From positions 13,254 through 45,995 of the forward strand of contig VIKE01000080.1 in the NCBI GenBank assembly GCA_008080565.1: a DNA stretch of 32,742 nucleotides, given 5' to 3'. The DNA comes from Rhodocyclaceae bacterium (GTDB lineage Bacteria; Pseudomonadota; Gammaproteobacteria; Burkholderiales; Rhodocyclaceae). The notes under the pieces were generated by a model. It was not told the origin of the DNA, did not search any database, and worked only from the letters and a program-made list of their open reading frames with translations. Made by a program: the position numbers and the translations under genes. Of this stretch, positions 13,740 to 23,444 are shown piece by piece (the stretch's first letter is position 1; every line of letters starts with the position of its first letter).

Positions 13740-16700
13740 GTGGCATCCGACCGCGCCCAAATCCTCATCACCGCCATCGACCAGACCAAGGCGGCGCTTG
13801 CCTCGGTCAAGGGCAACCTGGAAGGTTTGTCGGCCGCCGCGAGCAAGGTCAACGGCGTGCTGGCAGGCTTGGGTGCGGCCTTGTCGCTGGGTGCGCTGGT
13901 TGCCGCTGGCAAGGCGGCGCTCGATACCGCCGACAACCTCTCCAAGCTCTCGCAGAAGACCGGCATCTCGGTCGAGTCGCTGTCTCTCCTGAAGCCCATC
14001 GCCGAGCAGTCCGGCATTTCGCTGGAGGGACTGGCCAAGGGAATGCAGAAGCTGGCGACCGCGATGGTCGAGGCGGCGGGTGGATCGAAAGAGCAGGTCG
14101 AGGCCTTCAGCCGGCTGGGTGTCTCGGTCAAGGATGCCACTGGCCAGCTGCGACCGACGGAGGAGGTGCTGCTCGACCTCGCCGACGCCTTTGCCGCGAT
14201 GCCCGATGGGGCCGAAAAATCGGCGCTGGCCGTCAAGCTCTTCGGCAAAAGCGGTGTCGAACTGATCCCGTTCCTCAACCAGGGGCGGGCGGGCATCGAG
14301 CAGTTGAAGCAAAAGTTCAAGGAACTGGGCCTCGAGATCAGCGGCGACACTGCCAAGGCCGCCGAGAAGTTCAACGACACGCTCGATACGGTGAAGCAGG
14401 CCCTGTCCGGCATCGCCATGAAGGTTGCAGAAGCAGCGCTGCCGGCCTTGCAGAAACTGGCCGACACCCTGGTGGCATTGGCCTCCCACGGCGAGGAGAT
14501 CATGGCCGTGCTGCGTGTGCTTGGCGAGATCATCGTCGCTGTGCTGGCCGTCAAGGGCATCGCGGCAGTGGCTGCGCTGGGTAGTGCCTTGGCGGTACTG
14601 AAGGCGGCTTTCATGCGTTTCCTGCCGGTGCTCGCCGCCGTCGCGGTCTGGGAGATGGGGCGCGGCATCGTCAATATGGTGCAGGACATCCGCGAAACCA
14701 ACCGCGCCATCGATGAGATGAACCGGCAGCGCCAGCAACTGGAGCAACTGTCGGCGGCGATGGAGGAACTGGCCAACACCGGCACGCTCTCCGTCAAAAC
14801 CCAGATGATGCTGGCAGCGCAGGCCGCAGAGCGACTCAAGGCTGCCTTGCCCGGCACGGCAGATGCGTTGCGCGCCATCCAGGGCGCGGCGACCCAAGCC
14901 GGCGAGGCGATCCGGCAGGCGCTCGATGCCGAGACCAAGAAGGCGGCCGAGACGGTCAAGCAACTCTCCGCCAGCTACAAGCAGGTGGCCGCCGACATCA
15001 AGGCGATCTGGGATGCCCGCGTTGCCGAGATCGAGTCGAACTACAAGCGGCAGGAAGCGGCGGCGCAGAATGCCGCGCGCTCCGAGGCGGCCGCCATCCG
15101 CGAGTCAGCCCAGACGCTGCTTACTGCCGAACGCGAAAAGCTCGCGGCGGTGGAAGCCGGGGCGCGGCAGATGGAGTCGGCCTGGAAGGCCACCTATGGT
15201 CAGGCCGTGGCGCTCGCTCGCGCCGCCGGCCAGGATGTGCAAGCCATCGAGCGGCAAGCGGTCGAGGCGCGCATCGCCATCTACTCCCAACTGGAGTCAG
15301 CCTACCGCGCCACCGTCGACCGACTGATCGCCGAGGAGCAGCGCCATCTGCAAGCGGCCAAGGCCGCTGACGAGGCGCGGCTCAACCTACGCCTGTCGGT
15401 CGAGGATCGCATCCGCGAACTCTCCCGCAAGGGGATGGACGAGTACGCGGCCTATCAGGATCGGCTGCGCCAGATCGACGAGAAGCAGGCGCAGGCACGC
15501 GCTGCACTCGCTGCTGGTAACTACGAGCAGGCCCGCAAACTCGCCGAGGAAGCGATTGCCCTGGCCGAGCGCACCGCATCGGCGGTGACCCGCCAGGTCG
15601 AGCAGAACGGCAAGACGGTGACCCAGACCGTCGTCAGCGAGGGGCAGGCAGCCGCCACCGCCATCGGCGAGATCAAGGAGGCCGCCGGCATTGCCGATGC
15701 AGCCCTCAAGGGTTTGGGCGATGCGCACAAGCAGGCCGCCAGCGCCGCCGGCCAGGGTGCCGATGAGGCCAAGCGCGCACTCGCCTCGGTGTCCGATGAA
15801 CTGGACAAGCTGCGCCAAGCTTTGCTCGCGCAGGACAAGCTCAAGCTCGAGGTCGACATCGAGGCCGCGAAGGCCGGGATCGAGAAACTCAAGGCGCTGA
15901 CCGAGGCGCAGCAACTCGTCGCCAAGATTCAGGCCGACACCAAGGAGGCGCAAGCCTCCCTGGAAAAACTCAAGTCCGACACGGACAATCTGCAGTTGCT
16001 CGCCAAGGTTGAGGCCGATACCACGCAGGTCATGGCCGACATCGACCGACTCAAGGGCACGTTGGCCAGCGCCAACGTCGAAATCCCGGCGCTGGTGTCT
16101 TTCGACCAACCCCGGCAGCAGCTGGCGTCGTTCGCCCTGGATGCCAAGACTGTGCTGTCGGCACCGACCTCAGCCACCCACACTGTGCAGCCCGACCTGA
16201 ATCAATACCGGGCGGCCGTGTCGGAACTGCTGCGACCGACGTCGAGCACCCACACGATCTACGTCACCAAGGTCTATACCAATGCCCAGGGTGGACTGAT
16301 CCAGAAGCTGGCGGAAGGTGGGCAGGCCGTCGCCGAGGGATTTCGGCGGATGTCGGGACGCATCTTCGGCCCAGGCACCGAGACCTCGGATTCTGTGCCG
16401 GCGCTGCTCTCCCACGGCGAATTCGTCATCCGGGCGGCCAGCGTGCGCAAGTTCGGCGAGGCCTTCTTCGCTTCGCTCAACGCCGGCTTCCTGCCAGCAC
16501 TTCCTCGCTTCGCGGCCGGAGGGGCTGTGGGCAACACGGTGAGCCAGGTGGCGATGATGGCTGGCGACAACGGCACGCCGGCCCGGGACGTGGTCGACCT
16601 GCGCTTCCACGTCGGTGCCAAGCCTCACACGGTGCAGTCCTCGCGGGAAACGGCGATGCAACTGGCGCAGGCGCTGCGCGAACTGTCGCGAGGGGCGTGA
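13740..16700 (+). CDS. Tape measure protein
   Basis: A 986-residue protein whose length sets the tail length and which is probably threaded through the tube for ejection. The N-terminal domain (ALASVKGNLEGLSAAASKVN, LSKLSQKTGISVESLSLLKP) is typical of phage tail length tape measure proteins. A hydrophobic stretch follows at about 256-300 (IIVAVLAVKGIAAVAALGSA), then a very long coiled-coil region rich in Ala, Glu, Lys and Gln, and finally a glycine-rich C-terminal part (FAAGGAVGNTVSQVAMMAGD). SDSVPALLSHGEFVIRAASV is a recurrent C-terminal motif in such proteins. The start is GTG at 13740, four bases after the previous stop. Confidence 0.93.
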   Translation: MASDRAQILITAIDQTKAALASVKGNLEGLSAAASKVNGVLAGLGAALSLGALVAAGKAALDTADNLSKLSQKTGISVESLSLLKPIAEQSGISLEGLAKGMQKLATAMVEAAGGSKEQVEAFSRLGVSVKDATGQLRPTEEVLLDLADAFAAMPDGAEKSALAVKLFGKSGVELIPFLNQGRAGIEQLKQKFKELGLEISGDTAKAAEKFNDTLDTVKQALSGIAMKVAEAALPALQKLADTLVALASHGEEIMAVLRVLGEIIVAVLAVKGIAAVAALGSALAVLKAAFMRFLPVLAAVAVWEMGRGIVNMVQDIRETNRAIDEMNRQRQQLEQLSAAMEELANTGTLSVKTQMMLAAQAAERLKAALPGTADALRAIQGAATQAGEAIRQALDAETKKAAETVKQLSASYKQVAADIKAIWDARVAEIESNYKRQEAAAQNAARSEAAAIRESAQTLLTAEREKLAAVEAGARQMESAWKATYGQAVALARAAGQDVQAIERQAVEARIAIYSQLESAYRATVDRLIAEEQRHLQAAKAADEARLNLRLSVEDRIRELSRKGMDEYAAYQDRLRQIDEKQAQARAALAAGNYEQARKLAEEAIALAERTASAVTRQVEQNGKTVTQTVVSEGQAAATAIGEIKEAAGIADAALKGLGDAHKQAASAAGQGADEAKRALASVSDELDKLRQALLAQDKLKLEVDIEAAKAGIEKLKALTEAQQLVAKIQADTKEAQASLEKLKSDTDNLQLLAKVEADTTQVMADIDRLKGTLASANVEIPALVSFDQPRQQLASFALDAKTVLSAPTSATHTVQPDLNQYRAAVSELLRPTSSTHTIYVTKVYTNAQGGLIQKLAEGGQAVAEGFRRMSGRIFGPGTETSDSVPALLSHGEFVIRAASVRKFGEAFFASLNAGFLPALPRFAAGGAVGNTVSQVAMMAGDNGTPARDVVDLRFHVGAKPHTVQSSRETAMQLAQALRELSRGA

Positions 16701-18988
16701 TGAAGGAGGAAACGCCGGTCATCGCGCCGAGCAATCCGGATGCACCGCCCGATCCCAATGGGCGGCCTTCGCAGGCGAGCGCCGTGGCCCGCTTCTACGT
16801 CTGCCCGTGGCCGGATTTCTACTCGGTGATGTATGCGTGCGACCGGGAGGTCTACCAGTGGATCGAACAGATTCCCTGGAACAGCCGTCCCGGATATCTC
16901 AGCAGCGAGCAGCAGCGCATCGCCAATGCCGCCTATCAGCAGCAGTACCAGCAATGGTCTAGCTGCGAGTCGGGACGTTATGTCAGCCAGACGTGGCCAG
17001 AACCGGGGTTGCGCCTGGCAGTGGCGAGCCGATTGGCAGGCGGCGGGATCAGGCGAGACGACTCGGCGTCCGTAGGCATTGCGGCGCGGCTGACCGTACC
17101 GTTCGCGCCGGGATCTGCACCGCCCCCGCCGACGCCGTGTCCTTCGATTCCGTTTCACTTCCTGCACAAAGTGGACAAGCTGGGCATCAACTACTACCCG
17201 CAGAACACGGTCATCGAGTTCACCGCGAACTACCCGAGCTCCTACTGGAACGGCATCGGGCCGTGGGAAGGGTCGAAGGTCTTCATCGCTTGGTCGCTCA
17301 ACGACTGGTCGCTCTGGAACGTGCAGAACTACTTCCACATGGAAGCGAAGGTGACGAGTCCCAAGGTCTTCGACCACTGGGTGAGCTTCAAGGCGATCAG
17401 CAATCCGGCCCCGCCGGCGAGTCTCGTGGCGCGCTCCGAGCCGTTCAACCTCGGATCGCTGCAGGTGCAGACCTCCGTGCCCTACAACTGGAATGCCCCC
17501 GAGGGGCTGCGTGGACAGGGATGGCACATCTTCGTTGAATACACCCACGTCGAGAGCGGACAGTCCTGGGTGCTGGAGCGGTGGCTGGAAACCTACGTCG
17601 GCTGGAACCCGGTCGGGCTGGGCGGCTACAGCGCCGATCACACCTTCTGGGACTCCATCCCGGGTGACCTGGCGGCCACCGGCGAGGCCGACGGCACCTG
17701 GTATCACCGGGTCTGCGTCTATGACTTCAAGCGCATGCCCACTGCCGTGAGCGTGCTCTACAACGGGGATCAGATCGAGAGCGGCGTCTCATCCATCACG
17801 CCGCTGATGACCACGCCCTACGTGCCGGGCGTCAGTACCGGCATTGCGAGTGTGGACGAGACTGTCACGGTGCACACGGTGGGTGCCACCAAGGCGTCGT
17901 TCCGCATCCTCGGCGTCGAGCCGGTGCCCGGCTTCGGCGTGAGGTTCACGATCAAGGTGGTCAATGATCTGCACTTCGCCGCCTGCATCGTCACACCCTT
18001 CCTGTCGGGCATCGGGGATCGCACCAACTGGCAGGACAACGTGATGCACTTCTACATGCCGACAGTGTGGGTGGTGCGAAACCTCGGCGCGCATTCGGAG
18101 AGCGAGCCGATCTCGATTCTCGTGCCGATGCACATCGTCGAGACCGGCGACTGGCCGCTGCGCGACCTGCATTGGCGCTTGTTCATCGCCCAGGAAGCCT
18201 ATCCGGCACCGCTGAACCAGTTCGCCGACGGTGTCTATGGCCCCCAACACGACAGCAGCGGCAACCCGGTGAGCCCTTATGCCAACATCGGCAATTGGCC
18301 GCCCCCTGGATACAAGATTTCCAGCAACCCGGAACAGTACGCCTTCTTGCTTGCCGGCTATCTGGAAAACGGCAATAAGGTCTGGCATAGCCCCTGGGAT
18401 TCGACGGTGGATCCCAACCTGCTGCTGGTGACGATGCCGGTGCGCAAAGCGCCTGGGGCAGAGGTGCCCTATGTGCGCGACCCGCGTTTCGGCAACATCG
18501 ACTATCCGACCTATTTCGATCAGGTACCTTTCCTCGGTTTCGTCGAGTGGACGGCAGAGTACAAGGTGTCCAGCGACCCGGAGGTCTGGGAGCCCCGAAG
18601 CGGGAGCAGCAGCATTGGTCTCGACCTGACGACGGCCATCGCGCGTTACGGCCGCTATCTGACTCTGTCCGTGGCGGCAGGACGGCCGATGTGGTCGCCC
18701 TACTACCAGAAATGGATCACTGTGTTCGAAACCTGGCCGGGTGGCGGCGCTGACGAGCTCGAAAGTTATCTCGTCGACACCTACCTGCGTCAGCAGTATC
18801 GCCCCGAGTGGGGCTGGCGCAACTTTCAATACACCACGGTCAAGAAGCCTTACCTGACGGCCAACGTCGCGTGGTGGTTCGCCAGCGCATCAGTGAGCGA
18901 CCGGGCCGGCTATATCCAGGCGCTCACGCTGATCAAGGAAACGAGCAGCGCCGACACCGTCGACGTGATGTTGATGGGCTACTGGTAG
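16700..18988 (+). CDS. Unknown large tail-associated protein
   Basis: A 762-residue protein that I do not recognise. It starts MKEETPVIAPSNPDAPPDPN, a proline-rich tether, then is rich in Trp, Tyr and Phe throughout, with segments such as HFLHKVDKLGINYYPQNTVI, TWYHRVCVYDFKRMPTAVSV and WQDNVMHFYMPTVWVVRNLG, ending VMLMGYW. The composition suggests several beta-sandwich domains, as in tail tip or receptor-binding proteins. There is no signal peptide, transmembrane segment or visible enzymatic motif. The ATG at 16700 overlaps the tape measure stop (a GTG three bases upstream is also possible). Being directly after the tape measure gene, it is probably a tail tip or adhesion protein. Confidence 0.8.
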   Translation: MKEETPVIAPSNPDAPPDPNGRPSQASAVARFYVCPWPDFYSVMYACDREVYQWIEQIPWNSRPGYLSSEQQRIANAAYQQQYQQWSSCESGRYVSQTWPEPGLRLAVASRLAGGGIRRDDSASVGIAARLTVPFAPGSAPPPPTPCPSIPFHFLHKVDKLGINYYPQNTVIEFTANYPSSYWNGIGPWEGSKVFIAWSLNDWSLWNVQNYFHMEAKVTSPKVFDHWVSFKAISNPAPPASLVARSEPFNLGSLQVQTSVPYNWNAPEGLRGQGWHIFVEYTHVESGQSWVLERWLETYVGWNPVGLGGYSADHTFWDSIPGDLAATGEADGTWYHRVCVYDFKRMPTAVSVLYNGDQIESGVSSITPLMTTPYVPGVSTGIASVDETVTVHTVGATKASFRILGVEPVPGFGVRFTIKVVNDLHFAACIVTPFLSGIGDRTNWQDNVMHFYMPTVWVVRNLGAHSESEPISILVPMHIVETGDWPLRDLHWRLFIAQEAYPAPLNQFADGVYGPQHDSSGNPVSPYANIGNWPPPGYKISSNPEQYAFLLAGYLENGNKVWHSPWDSTVDPNLLLVTMPVRKAPGAEVPYVRDPRFGNIDYPTYFDQVPFLGFVEWTAEYKVSSDPEVWEPRSGSSSIGLDLTTAIARYGRYLTLSVAAGRPMWSPYYQKWITVFETWPGGGADELESYLVDTYLRQQYRPEWGWRNFQYTTVKKPYLTANVAWWFASASVSDRAGYIQALTLIKETSSADTVDVMLMGYW

Positions 18989-18998
18989 GAGAACCCCG

Positions 18999-19379
18999 AT
19001 GATCGTTCTGGACGGCATTTCCTTGCCGGCGGGCCTCCTTTGGTCCGACGAATGGGCCGCATCGACCGTGGCGCAGACCGTGCGCCGCACCCTCGACGGC
19101 GGGCTCGTCGTGTTCTACGGGCAGATGGCGGGCGGCTTGCCCATCACGCTCGAATCGCAACCCGACGCCGGTTGGCTGACCCGTACCCAGGTGGAGGCCA
19201 TCGCGCTACGGGCGGCAAGCCCGGGCGGGCTCTACACGCTCAACCTGCGCGGCCAGACCTGGCAGGTGATGTTCCGCCATCACGACGCGCCCGCCTTCGA
19301 GGCCAAGCCGCTGGTGCCGCTGGCCAACCCACAACCCGGCGACTTCTACCTCGCCACCCTGAAGCTCATGACCGTTTGA
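18999..19379 (+). CDS. Small tail-tip protein of unknown family
   Basis: A 126-residue beta-rich protein: MIVLDGISLPAGLLWSDEWA, RRTLDGGLVVFYGQMAGGLP and LYTLNLRGQTWQVMFRHHDA. A single compact domain of strands with one short helix (RTQVEAIALRAAS) resembles distal tail or minor tail proteins seen after tape measure genes. I cannot name the family. It starts 10 bp after the previous gene with AGGAG in the gap and is followed by another structural gene after 9 bp. It may link the tube to tip proteins. Confidence 0.78.
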   Translation: MIVLDGISLPAGLLWSDEWAASTVAQTVRRTLDGGLVVFYGQMAGGLPITLESQPDAGWLTRTQVEAIALRAASPGGLYTLNLRGQTWQVMFRHHDAPAFEAKPLVPLANPQPGDFYLATLKLMTV

Positions 19380-19388
19380 GAGGAAACC

Positions 19389-20399
19389 ATGCCCATTCTT
19401 GACAATGAAATCGTCTGGCGGCCCGCCGCCCTGATGTCGGACGTCACGCCAGCACAGAACGGCGGGCGGATGGCGCTCTCGCAATTGGTGTCCGGGGTGA
19501 AGAACAATCTCTTTCCGGACGTCTCCCAGTCCGAGCGCACCGCCGGTTCGAGCAAGTGGCGCAAGGCATTCGTGCACATCAACAGCGCGCAGGACACCGC
19601 GCTCCTGAACACCCGCTTGTTTCTCGATGCCCTGACGCCCGCAGGTGACTTCGTGGTGTTCCATCCCGGCACCCAGACCGACACCGAGGATCAGATCGGC
19701 GGCCGCCCCTATGGCATCGGCACGCTCTACGCGCCCGTTGTCGGCGGCGCGGTCCAGATCCAGGTGGCCTGCGAGCACAACGGGCAGTACGCCACCCTGC
19801 AGCCGTTTCGCATCGGCGATGTAATGCGCGTCTCGGATCGGCCGAGCACGGGCGGTGCCGGCAACGAGGAATGGGTGAGTGTCACCGGCATCGCCTACGG
19901 TGCGGATTTCGCCACGGTAGATGTGTCGCCTGCCATCGCCAACAACTACGCCTCGGCGAATACTCTGGTTTCCAGCGTCTTTGAGCTGCCGAGCGTCGTG
20001 GCGGGTTGGTCGGGCATCGCCGTAACCAGCATGGGCGGCACCTTCGATTCCGCCACCGTCGGCAACCTCATCGCCCATAACAAGGGGGCGGTGGATGAAA
20101 ACTGGACGCTGACCTTCACCAGCGCCACCACCTTCGCGGTTTCCGGCAACACGGTCGGCGGATTGGCAAGTCCTGGTTCGGTCAGCGCCGACTACGCGCC
20201 GCTGAACCCGGCGACCGGCACGCCGTACTTCACAATCAAGGCCATCGGTTGGGGCGGTGCCTTCCAAGCGAACGACACGGTGACCTTCGCCACGCAGCCC
20301 GCCGCGATCCCGATCTGGTATCGCCGCCAGGTGCCGGCTGGCACCTTCAGCCTGGCGAACGACTACACGTCGCTGGCCATTCACGGGGAGAGTGCGTGA
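19389..20399 (+). CDS. Tail-tip structural protein, unknown family
   Basis: A 336-residue protein starting MPILDNEIVWRPAALMSDVT. Residues 1-110 include ARMALSQLVSGVKNNLFPDV-like sequence (GGRMALSQLVSGVKNNLF) and SSKWRKAFVHINSAQDTALL, which suggest a subunit-binding domain. The rest is beta-rich and glycine/threonine-rich, with a probable Ig-like part near 190-290 (ENWTLTFTSATTFAVSGNTV), ending GTFSLANDYTSLAIHGESA. No catalytic motif is visible. The stop overlaps the ATG of the next gene. It belongs to the tail-tip cluster but its precise role is open. Confidence 0.78.
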   Translation: MPILDNEIVWRPAALMSDVTPAQNGGRMALSQLVSGVKNNLFPDVSQSERTAGSSKWRKAFVHINSAQDTALLNTRLFLDALTPAGDFVVFHPGTQTDTEDQIGGRPYGIGTLYAPVVGGAVQIQVACEHNGQYATLQPFRIGDVMRVSDRPSTGGAGNEEWVSVTGIAYGADFATVDVSPAIANNYASANTLVSSVFELPSVVAGWSGIAVTSMGGTFDSATVGNLIAHNKGAVDENWTLTFTSATTFAVSGNTVGGLASPGSVSADYAPLNPATGTPYFTIKAIGWGGAFQANDTVTFATQPAAIPIWYRRQVPAGTFSLANDYTSLAIHGESA

Positions 20400-21262
20400 T
20401 GGCCCGGGTCGGTTTCAAGAAGACGTTTCCTGCCGGCACCTTCGACAAGGCCGCCGTGCAGATCCTGTTCGGGCACCTCAAGACCTACGTGGCGAACGCC
20501 GGGTTCAATGTGCTGCTGGACACCGTCGACGGCATCGACTTCATCCGGCTTGGTTCGCCGGCAGGCACCGCCGACGATGACGTTCCGCACTGGGCATTCA
20601 GTTTCCAGGATCAAGACCCTTACGGGGCGATCTTCGCGTACCCGGTCTACGGCAACGACTACCTCGATGCCAATGCCTACGCGCACAGCTACACCATCGT
20701 GCATTCCGGGTGGGTGGGCAGCCCCTCGCCCGAGATCACGGTCTGGTTTGCCGCCGACGGCGCGGCCGGGTGGTGGTGGCTGCATGCCAGCCAGGTCGAC
20801 ACCAACAGCGCAACCGGGGTGTCGATGCGCTTCGTTTCCGCCGGCGCGACATCGCGTCGCTACCCCTCCGATACGCATCAGGGGCTGTGCGCCCGTTACG
20901 GCATCTGGGATCCGTGGGGCGACTGGGAGCCCGCCTACTCAAGGGATGAAGATGGTGTCATCGAAATCTATCCCTGGACGGGCACTTGGTCGCCCTTTGG
21001 GGAGGGATGGAGCTTTAATGGCAAGCGTCACGCTGGGTCGCCCCTGCCCAAGATGGCCGTACCGCAGTTCCCCAACCGGGATGGCGGCATCAGCGCCTGC
21101 ATCCTCGGCGAGTTCAACGAGATTCTGATCCTCACCGACGGCTACGTGCAGGAGGAGGTCGTGGTGCCGGGGTGGATCGCGATGATCGGCGACGAGTGGG
21201 ATCAGCCCTACGCGGTGCCGGCACCGGCCCAGTTTGACGACCCGGACGCCGAGCCGCTATGA
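20399..21262 (+). CDS. Tail-tip associated protein, unknown family
   Basis: A 287-residue protein with start MARVGFKKTFPAGTFDKAAV chosen because it overlaps the previous stop. It is rich in Trp, Tyr, Gly and Asp (AAGWWWLHASQVDTNSATGV, YGIWDPWGDWEPAYSRDEDG, IEIYPWTGTWSPFGEGW) and looks like a compact beta-sandwich. I do not recognise it. The residue style is like that of the 762-residue protein at 16700, so the two may contact the same ligand or one another. The C-terminus is acidic and proline-rich (PAPAQFDDPDAEPL). The stop overlaps the next start. Confidence 0.75.
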   Translation: MARVGFKKTFPAGTFDKAAVQILFGHLKTYVANAGFNVLLDTVDGIDFIRLGSPAGTADDDVPHWAFSFQDQDPYGAIFAYPVYGNDYLDANAYAHSYTIVHSGWVGSPSPEITVWFAADGAAGWWWLHASQVDTNSATGVSMRFVSAGATSRRYPSDTHQGLCARYGIWDPWGDWEPAYSRDEDGVIEIYPWTGTWSPFGEGWSFNGKRHAGSPLPKMAVPQFPNRDGGISACILGEFNEILILTDGYVQEEVVVPGWIAMIGDEWDQPYAVPAPAQFDDPDAEPL

Positions 21263-22635
21263 CCCTCGGCATCTCGCTCGCCATCACGCTGGGGGCGGGG
21301 CTCTACGCGGATTCCGGCCCGACCGTTCTCAAGCGCCACTTCGAGGCTGCCTGGGGCAAGACGGAAGTCTTCGTGGCCAACGCCACGCCTTGGGATCTGA
21401 CCCGTGTGCGTGCATGGCAGCACGCGGAAAACTGGTCGATTCGCTTCGCGCAGAACCTCCAGTCGCCATACGGACTACGGCTGGAGAGTGCCTGCCGGCA
21501 TCCCTACGGGGACATGCGCCAGCACCGCCGGAACATTTCGGCTGCCTGGGGCGATGTGCATCAGACCAAGGGCCGCCACGTCATTCCGTACACCGATCTC
21601 GGCGCTTGCCGGAAATCGATGCAGGCTGCGTACTGGCTGACCCAGACGGTCACGGCCAGGCAGGTACTCGGGTATGACGTGACCGATGTCGACCCGGTCG
21701 CCAAGCGACTGACGGCGTCCTGGTCGATCCACGATGACGCCCGGCTACAGGCGGTGGTGAACAGCCCGGAACTCGTCTGGCGTGGCCAGCGAATCCGCAT
21801 TGTCGAGGCGACGCTCTCCTGCGACGAGGAGAGCCCGGTCTGGATCGCGCAAGTCGAGATCGCGGCCATCACCGACTTCGCAGCCATCGGCATCGGCGAC
21901 ACGATCACGCTCGCCTTGGGGCTGGAACCCTTCGTGCTGGTGGTCGACGGCAAGACACTGTCGCGCACCTCAGTCGCTGAACAGCGGATGGAACTGACGG
22001 CGGTCTCGCCCGTGGCGCTGCTGGATGCACCCTTCGCCGGCACGATCCGCTACTACGAGGCCGGAGCCATCGCTGCCCGCGCGGCGGTCGAGTTCCTGAT
22101 CGGCTCGGTGGACTGGCAGCTGCCGGACTGGATCATCCCGGCAGGCCGGCTGATGCTGGAAGGGGCGACACCGCTGGCGGCTGCCCGCAACATCGTGGCG
22201 GCCATCGGCGGCATCATCGAGAGCAACCCGGACGGATCGGTGGTCTGCCGCCGCCGGCACCCGGTCAGCATCCCGCAGTATGGGGCCGCCGCTGTCGCCC
22301 ATGGCTTGTTCGACGCCGACGTGATGTCGGCGCAGGCGCAGATTGCGCCGATGCGCGGCTACAACCGGGTCACGCTGGGCGAGACAACGCGCACAGAAAT
22401 CGAAACGGTCGAGTTCGTCGAAGGGCGGGCAAGCACCCGCTACCCGGTGACCGCCATCGTCGATCTGGCCTGGCAGCACACCGGTCTGGGTGATGTAACC
22501 GCCGCAGGCCAGAACATGACGTCAGCCACGGCGGGTTACAGCCTGCTCCGAATCACCTACACCACCACGTCGTTCGACTGGCGCGTCGCACTTCCCATCG
22601 ACGAGGAAGTGCAGTTCGTGCTGGTCGACGCTTGA
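21259..22635 (+). CDS. Probable tail hub-like protein
   Basis: A 458-residue protein beginning MTLGISLAITLGAGLYADSG. It contains several barrel-like strand groups, with IGDTITLALGLEPFVLVVDG and VSPVALLDAPFAGTIRYYEA in the middle. A helical insertion (TPLAAARNIVAAIGGIIESN) precedes the strand pair with VVCRRRHPVSIPQYG, an arrangement seen in gp27-like tail hub proteins. The ATG at 21259 overlaps the previous stop by four bases. The length is within the range of hub proteins. I regard this as the most likely hub of the tail tip, based on layout rather than a definite motif. Confidence 0.65.
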   Translation: MTLGISLAITLGAGLYADSGPTVLKRHFEAAWGKTEVFVANATPWDLTRVRAWQHAENWSIRFAQNLQSPYGLRLESACRHPYGDMRQHRRNISAAWGDVHQTKGRHVIPYTDLGACRKSMQAAYWLTQTVTARQVLGYDVTDVDPVAKRLTASWSIHDDARLQAVVNSPELVWRGQRIRIVEATLSCDEESPVWIAQVEIAAITDFAAIGIGDTITLALGLEPFVLVVDGKTLSRTSVAEQRMELTAVSPVALLDAPFAGTIRYYEAGAIAARAAVEFLIGSVDWQLPDWIIPAGRLMLEGATPLAAARNIVAAIGGIIESNPDGSVVCRRRHPVSIPQYGAAAVAHGLFDADVMSAQAQIAPMRGYNRVTLGETTRTEIETVEFVEGRASTRYPVTAIVDLAWQHTGLGDVTAAGQNMTSATAGYSLLRITYTTTSFDWRVALPIDEEVQFVLVDA

Positions 22636-22644
22636 GGACACATC

Positions 22645-23151
22645 ATGGCCAATGCCACTATTCGCGTTCAATTCGGAAACCCGGACGGCTCGGGTTCGGA
22701 CGGCCACTTGTCAGCCGAAGTCGACACCCGGCCCCAAGGCTTGAACGGCGGGCGCAGTTCATTCAGCCCGGGCGAGACCGCCTACATCCTCGTCTATAAG
22801 TCCGACAACGTCAGCATCACGGACACCATCTGTTCGGCCGGATCGCTCTCGGCACAAGGCAGCGCCGTAGTGACGGTGACCGAGGAACTGATGTTTGAGG
22901 ATTCCGATACGGCGCAGCTCTCCAAGCCGGCGCGCTCGGCCATCTCACAGTCAGTTTGGTATGGACGCAGCCTCGGCGGCCTCACGCTGCAATCCGATAA
23001 GGTCACGGTGAAGGCCTCGAGCAAGGGCGTGGCGGTAGCCAAGGTCACCTACGACGCCCTGGCCCTGGTCTATGCCCTGTCGTCGCCGAGCACGCTCAAC
23101 GGCGAGACGGACTTCTCGATCCTGGCGCTCATCAAGGGGACGGCATCGTGA
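22645..23151 (+). CDS. Small tail protein of unknown family
   Basis: A 168-residue protein, MANATIRVQFGNPDGSGSDG, with a beta-sandwich-like composition (RSSFSPGETAYILVYKSDNV, AVVTVTEELMFEDSDTAQLS, KVTVKASSKGVAVAKVTYDA). No catalytic or membrane features are visible. It resembles accessory tail proteins that follow the hub gene in related prophages, but I cannot give a family. It begins 9 bp after the hub stop, and its stop overlaps a GTG start downstream. Confidence 0.75.
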   Translation: MANATIRVQFGNPDGSGSDGHLSAEVDTRPQGLNGGRSSFSPGETAYILVYKSDNVSITDTICSAGSLSAQGSAVVTVTEELMFEDSDTAQLSKPARSAISQSVWYGRSLGGLTLQSDKVTVKASSKGVAVAKVTYDALALVYALSSPSTLNGETDFSILALIKGTAS

Positions 23152-23444
23152 TCATCGGGGTCTACCGAGGTGACGGGGCGCGTGAAGGCTCGCCCATCCT
23201 CGAACCGCTGCTCGCTGACGATGCTCTGATCCATCGGGGCGTGGCCGAGATGGATGCCAATGCTCACGCCTTCAACCGCGTCGAGATGGCGGTGGTCTTC
23301 CGGCCCGGGTTCCGGCTCGGACAGATCATCGAGGCGACCGACCCGTCCACGGCGAGTCCCTACCGCGCCAAGGTGACTGGCATCCAGATCACGGTGTCGG
23401 AAGCAGCCATCGAAACCCATCTCACCCTGGAGCAGCCGCGATGA
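23148..23444 (+). CDS. Small tail protein of unknown family
   Basis: A 98-residue protein starting with GTG at 23148 (overlapping the previous stop): MIIGVYRGDGAREGSPILEP, EMDANAHAFNRVEMAVVFRP, and TGIQITVSEAAIETHLTLEQ. The two-layer beta pattern fits an oligosaccharide-binding or hub-accessory domain. I do not recognise it. It is translationally coupled to its neighbours and therefore probably a structural component needed in similar amounts. Confidence 0.72.
   Translation: MIIGVYRGDGAREGSPILEPLLADDALIHRGVAEMDANAHAFNRVEMAVVFRPGFRLGQIIEATDPSTASPYRAKVTGIQITVSEAAIETHLTLEQPR

Noticed and set aside
12939..14963. 674-codon minus-strand open frame opposite the tape measure gene
   Set aside because: Histidine-, arginine- and glutamine-rich shadow of the tape measure and upstream genes on the coding strand; a frame this long is common in GC-rich coiled-coil genes.
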